From Pseudoxanthomonas sacheonensis (GTDB lineage Bacteria; Pseudomonadota; Gammaproteobacteria; Xanthomonadales; Xanthomonadaceae), in assembly GCF_010093305.1 (NCBI RefSeq), contig NZ_PDWS01000016.1:1-64000 (forward strand): a stretch of DNA of 64,000 nucleotides. The letters run 5' to 3'. Below are positions 26,456 through 33,432 of this stretch, piece after piece; position 1 is the stretch's first letter, and each line of letters starts with the position of its first letter. The position numbers and the translations under genes were made by a program. The notes below the pieces were generated by a model. That model did no database searches and was not told the DNA's origin. It saw only the letters and a list, made by a program, of their open reading frames with translations.

Positions 26456-28348
26456 TCAGATACCCATCGTGCGTCGCTGCTCGCGCTCTTGCTGCGCTTG
26501 CGGCTGGTTCTGCGTTTCCTGCTGCACTTGGGCCGTGCTCTTTTCGATCGGCTCGGCGATGGCTTGTCCCTTGTCCATGTAGACGCGGCGGTTGGCCGGG
26601 TCGCCGGGTTCGCCCTGCACCAGGAACACACCGGTGCCGTTGGTGTTGGGCAGCACATGGTCGATCCGGGTCAGGCCGCTGGCCTTGGCTTCGAACACGC
26701 CCGCCGCCGCCGCATTCTCAAGGTCCTGCCGGCTCTTGAAGGCCTGCGGGCCGAGTTGCTCCATGCTCTTGACCGTCTGCTGGAACAGCGCATTGTCGGG
26801 ATGGCGCGTATCTGAGAGCAGCGGCGCTTCCTTGGATTTCTTCAACGCATCCAAGGTTTGGGGACCGACTATGCCATCGGCCTTCAAGCCGTGGGCCTGC
26901 TGGTAGGCCTGCAGGGCTTCCTTGGTACGGTCGCCGAAACTGCCGTCTTCCTTCAGCGCGCGGCCTTCCTTGTCGCGATAGCCGTAGTTGTTGAGGGTGT
27001 CCTGGAGCTGGCGGATGCCTTCGCTTTTTTCGCCTGCACGCAGAGTAGCGTCGGCGGGTTGCTGCGGCTGCGGCTTCGCTTGTGTCTGGTCCTGCGTCTG
27101 CTGCTTGTCCTGCAGCAGAGTCCGCGCCTCGGCCAGCGGATCCGTGGCGTACAGCTTCACGCCGTTGGCCTGCTTGCGCTCCAGGTACTTGTCCAGCGAA
27201 CTCAGCTCCACGCCTTCGCCGCCGCGCGACTGGCTGATCATCAACTCGCCGCTCTTGGGGTCCTTCACCACCATGGTGATGTGGTCGATGCCCTTGTAGC
27301 GGCCGCCGTCCCACTTGGTCGGGCCGTTGTCTTCGCCGATGATCATGCCTTCCTTCAGCACGTCGCGGGTGACCGCTTTGCCTTCGATCATCACCCCGGA
27401 GCGCGATTGCGCTTTTTCGACGATCATCGCTGCGCCGTCGGTGCCAAGATTGAAAAACTCGTCTCTGCCGAAGACCTGCCGCCCCGCCTTGGCATTGACC
27501 TCCTTCATGGTCGCGTTCTGCATGGTCGCCACCCAGCCCGAGCAATCCACATAGCCCTGGTCCGGATGCTTGCCGTCCACGCCCGGGATCTTGCCGCTCA
27601 TGGCGTACTTCACATGATCGTATTTCACGCTCAGATCATGGGCGGCGGTCAGCGCGATTCCCGTTGCCGGTACGGTCTGCGTGGACGTGCTCTGAGATGT
27701 GCTCTGAACAGGTGTAGTCTGCGCCGGAGTATTCTGGCGCGCATCGGTGACCGGCTCGATCCCTTTTTCCGGAATGCGTACCCGGTCGAACTTCGTATCC
27801 CAGTACTGCGTGAAAGTCGTCGCCATGTCGCGATCCGACATGGTTCTGAAGTCGGCGTACTTCTGGCCTGTCACCGCCTCGAAATCGCGAGAGCTGACGT
27901 TGTTGAGAATCTTGCTGCGTGTATCTTGGCGGCCGAACTCGCCTGTAGCGATGGCAGTCTGTATGGACCTATAACCCGCCGCACCCTGCTGGTGCGCCAG
28001 GTACATGTCCAAACCATCGGGTTCTGGCTTGCCTGAAAGATAGGGGCGGCCATCGTTCGCATGTCGATTGACCAATGCGTTTCGATTGTCCAAGTACAAG
28101 CGGGCTGCCGCATCGGTATTGACCACTGCATCCAGCTCACGGCCGCGGATGCCGTAGGCGTCCGCCGTACCCGGCACGAACTGGAATAGACCTTTGGCCC
28201 CTTGAGCCCCGCGCGAGGCCAGTTCGTTGAACGTACCCCCGGTCTCGATGTAGGCGAACCGCATAAAATCATCGCGCGGGATGTTCCTTTCCTGCGCTTC
28301 CCTTTCGATGATGTCGAGAACTTCCTTCTTACTGTAATCGTGCGCCAT
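26456..28348 (-). CDS. T4SS antibacterial effector: SLT muramidase + NlpC/P60 + PG_binding_1 + XVIPCD
   Basis: A 630-residue protein with no signal peptide, as expected for a T4SS substrate. Residues 1-150: lytic-transglycosylase-like domain, catalytic Glu35 in FAYIETGG, then GLFQFVPGTADAYGI and LAHQQGAAGY. A Thr/Gln/Ser linker (205-228). Residues 230-405: NlpC/P60-like peptidase, Cys269 in GYVDCSGWV and His356 in GIDHITMVV. Residues 435-503: PG_binding_1 repeat (EGIRQLQDTLNNYGY, GIVGPQTLDALKK). Residues 510-630: XVIPCD-like VirD4-recognition domain (DTRHPDNALFQQTV, LTRIDHVLPN, FLVQGEPGDPANRRV) with a Gln-rich tail. The inferred job is cleavage of both glycan and peptide of a rival's wall. 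It is last in the T4SS block, next to a lipoprotein that may be its immunity factor. Confidence 0.88.
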   Translation of the reverse strand: MAHDYSKKEVLDIIEREAQERNIPRDDFMRFAYIETGGTFNELASRGAQGAKGLFQFVPGTADAYGIRGRELDAVVNTDAAARLYLDNRNALVNRHANDGRPYLSGKPEPDGLDMYLAHQQGAAGYRSIQTAIATGEFGRQDTRSKILNNVSSRDFEAVTGQKYADFRTMSDRDMATTFTQYWDTKFDRVRIPEKGIEPVTDARQNTPAQTTPVQSTSQSTSTQTVPATGIALTAAHDLSVKYDHVKYAMSGKIPGVDGKHPDQGYVDCSGWVATMQNATMKEVNAKAGRQVFGRDEFFNLGTDGAAMIVEKAQSRSGVMIEGKAVTRDVLKEGMIIGEDNGPTKWDGGRYKGIDHITMVVKDPKSGELMISQSRGGEGVELSSLDKYLERKQANGVKLYATDPLAEARTLLQDKQQTQDQTQAKPQPQQPADATLRAGEKSEGIRQLQDTLNNYGYRDKEGRALKEDGSFGDRTKEALQAYQQAHGLKADGIVGPQTLDALKKSKEAPLLSDTRHPDNALFQQTVKSMEQLGPQAFKSRQDLENAAAAGVFEAKASGLTRIDHVLPNTNGTGVFLVQGEPGDPANRRVYMDKGQAIAEPIEKSTAQVQQETQNQPQAQQEREQRRTMGI

Positions 28349-28460
28349 GCTTGGCTCTCCTTTTTCAGGTTGATTTGCGGCACGAATTGCCGCGATGCGT
28401 CAACCGGATCCGTCCCTGGATCCTATGTTGTCAGTCAACAGTTGCTCTACTTCATAAGTC

Positions 28461-29366
28461 TTACTGGTACTGCTTTTTATCCGAGTCGTAACGGTACTCA
28501 TAAGTATCGCCAGAACCCAGTGTTCGCACCTTTCCGGCGGAAACAGTCTCCGTTCCACTGCGCTGGACTTTCAACAAGGGAAGGTTGCTTCCCTCTTGCG
28601 GCTCAAAGCTCAACGTTCCGGTACTCTTTGCACACGCCTGCTTCGCACCTGGTGTTTCATCGCAGGCGGCGCCGTTGTCAGTACCAATCACAATATTTCC
28701 AAGGTAGTCCCAACGCTTGTCGTCCACCTTCAACTCGTGTGGATTGAACAAAAGCAGGTCAAATGTGTTGACCTGAACGCCAGTAGCCAGGTACCAGGTC
28801 GGCACAGCTAGCAGAAGCTTGCCATCGGGAGTCTGGTAGCTTTGTGACTTCCGTGTTTCATCAATCACGTTGCCTTTTTCGTAACCCCCAAACTCACCGA
28901 CGGAATACTGATTGCCATCGAATGTCCAGGGCTTTTCCGCTTCAGGGCTGGTCGTGAAGAAGGTCGCTTGCGTAATCGTTACCTTCGCATCGGGGGCCGC
29001 ATAGTCCTCTTCCTCCGACTTGCCGTATTTATCCGGCGTCTGTGTAGCGAAACCAGTGAAGTAATGCTTGCCGCCAAGATCGAACGAATAGCCGTACCAA
29101 TAAGTCGCCCAACTCCCGTTCTCAACCTCATACGACAAGGCGCCGTCGCCGTCTTTCTGATAGATGAAATACAGCACGCTGCTGGGCGACGGCGGCTGGA
29201 CTTCGGTTGCTTTCTTGGATTCGTTGTTCATGGCTGGGACTTCCTTATCGGTCGGCTTGACGGGGGAGTTGGCGGCCTTCCCGGAGACGTTCTCGGGCGT
29301 CTTGGCGTTACAGGCGCCTATCAGAAGCACCATCAGCACAAGGAGAAATTTTCTTCCATGTCTCAT
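28461..29366 (-). CDS. Lipoprotein, candidate immunity protein for the adjacent effector
   Basis: A 301-residue protein with lipobox LLIGAC (Cys19), a Lys/Pro-rich linker and a beta-rich body (VLYFIYQKDGDGALSYEVEN, ATYWYGYSFDLGGKHYF) with two Cys near residues 235-245 (AACDETPGAKQACA). I do not recognise the family. In Xanthomonas T4SS loci, immunity proteins for wall-degrading effectors are periplasmic lipoproteins encoded beside them, and this gene sits 112 nt upstream of the effector on the same strand. Base composition is clearly lower in GC than the chromosome. Immunity is inferred from position and export only. Confidence 0.7.
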   Translation of the reverse strand: MRHGRKFLLVLMVLLIGACNAKTPENVSGKAANSPVKPTDKEVPAMNNESKKATEVQPPSPSSVLYFIYQKDGDGALSYEVENGSWATYWYGYSFDLGGKHYFTGFATQTPDKYGKSEEEDYAAPDAKVTITQATFFTTSPEAEKPWTFDGNQYSVGEFGGYEKGNVIDETRKSQSYQTPDGKLLLAVPTWYLATGVQVNTFDLLLFNPHELKVDDKRWDYLGNIVIGTDNGAACDETPGAKQACAKSTGTLSFEPQEGSNLPLLKVQRSGTETVSAGKVRTLGSGDTYEYRYDSDKKQYQ

Positions 29367-29505
29367 AACTATTCAACTCCATAGTTAGCATCCAGTCAAA
29401 GCCATTGAATGCGAATTTTCACAATGAGCGACGCACCACACTATCTGAAAGATGCTTGCCTATAAATGTTGCTTCTGTGGAAAGTATGTCCGTGGCCACG
29501 CAAAC

Positions 29506-30012
29506 CTATTGGATCCGTCGAGCCGATGTACAATTGGAGTACACAATTTTGCAATTGCTTGTGTTTCTACTGCATGTTTTCATCGCCATATCGGATGCCT
29601 CTTCTACGGTACGCGCGCCCGCTGCGTTGCCATACTGATCTCCCCAGGCGATTACTCCGCACTGGTTATAGTAGGTAAGTTCGGTCGAACATTTTTCACC
29701 GCCCGCAGAAATACATTTTGCTATCGCTACTTTCTTCGCAGTCCCCTCGCTTGCCATGTTCGCAGATACGCCTACTGAATTATTAATATCCGAGAACGCA
29801 ATTGCCCCCCACCTATCTTTCCAGCGAACCGGCTGATCAAGAGGGCGTTGGCTTGCATCATCGCTATCCCTGTAATAACCCGGTGGGATAGGCCCACAAG
29901 AACTTATGTCGGTGCCGCTATAGGGAATCATGCCGGATGGGCAACCACCTTCAGCCAACGCAGAACCGCTCAAGCTGAGCAACGCCACTATCAGCAGCCA
30001 TCTCGATTTCAT
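29506..30012 (-). CDS. DUF4189-family exported protein, copy 1
   Basis: A 168-residue protein with signal MKSRWLLIVALLSLSGSALA, an N-terminal GGCPSGMIPYSGTDISSCGP segment and a DUF4189 domain (WGAIAFSDINNSVGVSANM through CGVIAWGDQYGNAAGA). The mature chain has eight Cys, conserved in all three tandem copies, so it is probably disulfide-bonded in the envelope. Function unknown. The ATG at 30012 follows GGAGAGTGCGATT. It is third from the end of the T4SS block and of low GC. Confidence 0.8.
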   Translation of the reverse strand: MKSRWLLIVALLSLSGSALAEGGCPSGMIPYSGTDISSCGPIPPGYYRDSDDASQRPLDQPVRWKDRWGAIAFSDINNSVGVSANMASEGTAKKVAIAKCISAGGEKCSTELTYYNQCGVIAWGDQYGNAAGARTVEEASDMAMKTCSRNTSNCKIVYSNCTSARRIQ

Positions 30013-30056
30013 AATCGCACTCTCCATTGTGCTGATGAACCATGCCCCTTGATTGG

Positions 30057-30569
30057 CTACTGAATACGCTTAGCCAAACTGCAATCGGCATAGTAAACGC
30101 GGCAATTGGTATCCGTTGAACTACAAGTCTTTTCCCCCAATTGCGTTGCCTTCTCGATCGTTGCTGCGCGTGCCGTGTTGTATCCCTTGTCTCCTACTAC
30201 CATCACCGCACACTGATTGTAATACTCAAGATCAACCTCACAATTGAGTCCACCGTTAGCACGACATTGTGATAAAGCAGTTCGTTTCGCCTCCTCCTTA
30301 CTAGGCATGCGTACGGCAGTTCCCAAACTGCCTTTAATACCATCAGTAGCAATCGCCCCCCATGTCGTGGCCCATCGGACCGAGGGTCTGTAAGCTTGAG
30401 AAGCACTATTATTGTCATTGTTGTTGCCGTAATAACCAGCAGGAATAGGCCCGCACGAGCTCAAATCCGTGCCGCTATACGGAATCATGCCGGATGGGCA
30501 ACCACCTTCGGCCCACGCAAAACCGCTGATGCTGAGTAGTCCTAACATCAATAACCATTTCGATTTCAT
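30057..30569 (-). CDS. DUF4189-family exported protein, copy 2
   Basis: A 170-residue paralogue of its neighbours: signal MKSKWLLMLGLLSISGFAWA, the same GGCPSGMIPYSGTDLSSCGP opening, an Asn-rich spacer (YYGNNNDNNSASQ) and the DUF4189 core with the same eight Cys. The core differs most in the WGAIATDGIKGSLGTAVRM stretch and in VVGDKGYNTA instead of AWGDxxxxxA. The ATG at 30569 has GGAGAG upstream, nearly identical to copy 1's leader, which supports duplication including the ribosome site. Confidence 0.8.
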   Translation of the reverse strand: MKSKWLLMLGLLSISGFAWAEGGCPSGMIPYSGTDLSSCGPIPAGYYGNNNDNNSASQAYRPSVRWATTWGAIATDGIKGSLGTAVRMPSKEEAKRTALSQCRANGGLNCEVDLEYYNQCAVMVVGDKGYNTARAATIEKATQLGEKTCSSTDTNCRVYYADCSLAKRIQ

Positions 30570-30704
30570 CACCCGCACTCTCCGTTGTGCTGTAAAGAAC
30601 CAAGGCCCTTGATCCGCTACCGAATGCCTCGCGCCAAACCACTCAGGTTACGGCCTGTCGTTCTATACCCTTCTCCTCAGCCAACTCTTACCTTCGTAGC
30701 TCCG

Positions 30705-31208
30705 CTATTGGGTACGCTCTGCAAAGCTACAATTTGAATAGACTATTCTGCATTCATTTGACTTTGCGATGCATGACTGCATCGCTTGCTGCGACGCTAT
30801 TTCTATTGTGCCGGCTCGGGCGGTTCCCACACGCGTATCTCCCCAAGCCATAGCAGCACATTGATTGTTATACGAGAGCACAACTTCGCAGTTTTGCCCT
30901 CCCGCCTCAACGCAATCCTTGACCGCTGAATTTTGTGCAGCCTGTTTGCTCGGCGTTCCAGTAGCTACGCCAACTGAATTATTTGTTTTGGATAGTGCAA
31001 TCGCTCCCCATTTATCGGCCCAAATAACTGGAGATTGACTTGGCTCAGTCGAAGAGTCATCTCTACCGTAGTAGCCCGATGGGATTGGTCCGCATGAACT
31101 TATATCGGTGCCGCGATAGGGAATCATGCCCGAAGGACAACCTCCTTCTGCGTGAACCCCGCCGTTAACACCGAGTAATATCAAAGACATCAGTAATATC
31201 TGTTTCAT
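30705..31208 (-). CDS. DUF4189-family exported protein, copy 3
   Basis: A 167-residue paralogue, the first of the three in transcription order and directly downstream of virB6 (33 nt). Signal MKQILLMSLILLGVNGGVHA, then GGCPSGMIPYRGTDISSCGP and the DUF4189 core WGAIALSKTNNSVGVATGT with eight Cys. Its signal peptide and leader differ from copies 1 and 2, so it is probably the older copy. Role unknown; a T4SS accessory, immunity or cargo function is possible. Confidence 0.8.
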   Translation of the reverse strand: MKQILLMSLILLGVNGGVHAEGGCPSGMIPYRGTDISSCGPIPSGYYGRDDSSTEPSQSPVIWADKWGAIALSKTNNSVGVATGTPSKQAAQNSAVKDCVEAGGQNCEVVLSYNNQCAAMAWGDTRVGTARAGTIEIASQQAMQSCIAKSNECRIVYSNCSFAERTQ

Positions 31209-31241
31209 CTGATATTTCCGTCGTGTGTCACCCACGATGGA

Positions 31242-32420
31242 TCATGTCCCATTGTTTGCTAACCCTCGCTGACCGGATGGCGCCTGTGCAGTTGCAGGCT
31301 GGCTGCCGGATACTCTCCCCGCATTAAAGGTCGGCCCCCCGCCAGAAGACGGTATTTGGCTATCAACCCGCTCAATTTCAGTATTTGCGGCTCTATGCGA
31401 CCCATAGCCACCCCGATACCCCGACTCGCCCGCTCGCTGGCCTACCGGCGCGCCACCACCGCTAAACGCCGAGAAGTGCATGAAGTTGCCCAGCGTACCC
31501 TGGAAGAACGCGGCCGCCATCGGCGGCACACTGACGATCAGCAAGGTCAGGATCATGCCCATGCCGCCTTGCTGCATCGCCTGACTGGTCATGCCGTCGC
31601 TGAAATTGGACCCCAGCAACGAACCCACCAGCGCCGTCCCCCAGAATGCCGCCGACACCCTCACCACCATCTCCAGCGCAATGGACACCATGGCGCTCAA
31701 CACCGCCATCGAGAACATGGTGCCTATGCCATACAGCAGCCATCGCTGGAACAACGATTTTGTCTGATCGAACATCAGACATAAAATGAAGATCGGGCCG
31801 AAGCCGACGAACAAGGCCATCGCCACCTCGTAAAGCAGCAACAAAGTTCCGCCTACGATCGCAGGACCACCCGCACCGACGCCCGCGAACCACATGGCGC
31901 GGGATTTCTGATTGTCCAACGTCGGGTCGCTCATCACGTCCAACGCATCGATGCTCGACAACGCCACCTGCATCCAGGCCAGATTCTCGTCGATCTTGTC
32001 CTCTGGGGTCGTATTCTCCCCGGTCACCACCCAGTTGATTTCCTTCTTGACGTCATCGTTCAGGAACTGGTGCAAGTCGGTTCCGAACATCGCCATCATC
32101 GTGGCCGCCGTCAGTATCAACACCGACCGCAATGAGTTCGTCACCAGCGCCATCATCGACTCGCGCGATTGACCCGTCACGATGCGGTAGCCCTGAATCA
32201 TGATCCACAAGGTCAGCAACGTAAGCGCGATGCCGCTCACCCATTGCATGGCTCGCCCCAGGAGATCGATGCCGAACTCGTGGATCTCATTCTGCAGATA
32301 AGCCATGATCTGCCGGAAGAAGATGAAATCCCCGACAGATTGGATTTTGGGCGCAAGCCAATTCAGCCAACCGGCCCCGTCCAGAAAATTCCCCACGATA
32401 TCCATTTCTTTTCTCATCAT
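31242..32420 (-). CDS. virB6: T4SS inner-membrane channel protein VirB6
   Basis: A 392-residue polytopic protein with VirB6/TrbL features: several membrane segments (WVSGIALTLLTLWIMIQGYR, SVLILTAATMMAMFG, GGTLLLLYEVAMALFVGFGP, MGMILTLLIVSVPPMAAAFF) and the conserved FVGFGPIFILCLMFDQTKSL segment. The C-terminal tail (from about 310) is Gly/Ser/Pro-rich and disordered. VirB6 forms the inner-membrane base of the channel. Starts at ATG 32420, 32417 or 32405 are all possible. It is separated from virB5 by 147 nt holding two hairpins. Confidence 0.9.
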   Translation of the reverse strand: MMRKEMDIVGNFLDGAGWLNWLAPKIQSVGDFIFFRQIMAYLQNEIHEFGIDLLGRAMQWVSGIALTLLTLWIMIQGYRIVTGQSRESMMALVTNSLRSVLILTAATMMAMFGTDLHQFLNDDVKKEINWVVTGENTTPEDKIDENLAWMQVALSSIDALDVMSDPTLDNQKSRAMWFAGVGAGGPAIVGGTLLLLYEVAMALFVGFGPIFILCLMFDQTKSLFQRWLLYGIGTMFSMAVLSAMVSIALEMVVRVSAAFWGTALVGSLLGSNFSDGMTSQAMQQGGMGMILTLLIVSVPPMAAAFFQGTLGNFMHFSAFSGGGAPVGQRAGESGYRGGYGSHRAANTEIERVDSQIPSSGGGPTFNAGRVSGSQPATAQAPSGQRGLANNGT

Positions 32421-32567
32421 CTACGCCCGGTTTGTGTAGGCCGCCGCAGCGGCCCTCCCCCTACCACCGAACCGGACAAATCCTGGCACGGACTCTTACA
32501 TTGGTACTGCGAATCGAGCTCGCTCGTGGAACTGCCGAGGCCCCTGACCGGAACCTCGGCAATGTCC
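32421..32567 (-). other. virB5-virB6 gap with two hairpins
   Basis: This is the largest gap in the virB3-virB6 stretch. One stem (GCCGAGG/CCTCGGC, 32534-32560) begins 7 nt after the virB5 stop; a second (GGCCGC/GCGGCC, 32439-32454) lies just ahead of virB6. Neither has a T-tract, so they may be attenuation or processing sites that lower virB6 relative to virB5. No coding sequence is seen. Confidence 0.45.
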
Positions 32568-33350
32568 TCAGTTGCCGACTTCCAAAGCCCCTTGCAGGGC
32601 CGTGGTCTTCACAAGCGTTCCCAGCGGACTGCTTTGCTTTCCCTTCAACGCGATTTGGGTCAGCGTTTTCTGGGCTTGTTGCATGGATTGAATGTAAGCA
32701 TCGTAGGAATTCATCCTCGACTCCCATTCCGCAAAACTTTTGTTCATGTCTGCGGTCAATGCCTCTGCGTCGTAGCTGACCTTGGTAAGATTTCCTTGAT
32801 CGTTATTGGAGTCGCGCATGCTCTTCAACGTGGCCAATGTCTGGTCCAATTCCGGCATGCTCTTTTTCAGGAACTCCACCGTCTCGTTGTATTTCCTGTT
32901 CTCCATGACCTGGATGTTCACGCAGATTTGTTGCTGCTGCTTCATCAGGTCCCCGTTCGGGTCCAGAGTAAGCATGTTCTTGAGTCCGGACAGGAGACCG
33001 CCACCCGCGCCTCTACAGCGGTCGGCGATCATGTAGTCGTCTTCGACTTTCTCCAGAGTCACGCTCTGCGGCAATCCGAGCTTGGTGAACATGCTCTGCG
33101 CCTTGATCAATTGCTGCCGGTAATGGCTGTATTGCTGCTGCCAGCGCGCGGCTTGCTCAGCATACTCGGCCACATCCTTACCCATTTGTTCAAGCTGAGT
33201 AAGAATATTCTGCATCATGTGCGCAGGATCGTTGACGATCCACTGCGCATTGGCGCCGCCAACGGCCAAGGAGCACATCAAAGCGAGGCTGGCTAACAGC
33301 GGTTTCTTGTGCTTGCGCTTGGCCGATTTGTTTTTACTGTCGATGTTCAT
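32568..33350 (-). CDS. virB5: T4SS VirB5-like pilus-tip protein
   Basis: A 260-residue exported protein: basic N-terminus (MNIDSKNKSAKRKHKKP), hydrophobic signal LLASLALMCSLAVGGANA, then a mostly helical body rich in Gln/Met (NILTQLEQMGKDVAEYAEQA, SYDAYIQSMQQAQKTL) with two Cys (DRCRG, QICVN). The pattern and the place between virB4 and virB6 fit VirB5, a minor pilus component for target contact. Sequence conservation in this family is weak, so the name rests largely on order. It is AT-richer than virB7-virB4. Confidence 0.8.
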   Translation of the reverse strand: MNIDSKNKSAKRKHKKPLLASLALMCSLAVGGANAQWIVNDPAHMMQNILTQLEQMGKDVAEYAEQAARWQQQYSHYRQQLIKAQSMFTKLGLPQSVTLEKVEDDYMIADRCRGAGGGLLSGLKNMLTLDPNGDLMKQQQQICVNIQVMENRKYNETVEFLKKSMPELDQTLATLKSMRDSNNDQGNLTKVSYDAEALTADMNKSFAEWESRMNSYDAYIQSMQQAQKTLTQIALKGKQSSPLGTLVKTTALQGALEVGN

Positions 33351-33432
33351 AAAAACTCCTTCGCTAATCTTGAGACGACTTTTAAACAGAGACCGTGCCT
33401 ATGCATCCGAACGCTCGGCACGCAGTAATTTC

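Noticed and set aside
32421-32567. Group II intron domain V/VI remnant between virB5 and virB6
   Set aside because: A stretch CCGGTTCGGTGG followed by a G-rich run recalls intron ends, but the AGC/GAAA core and a paired 5' half are missing.
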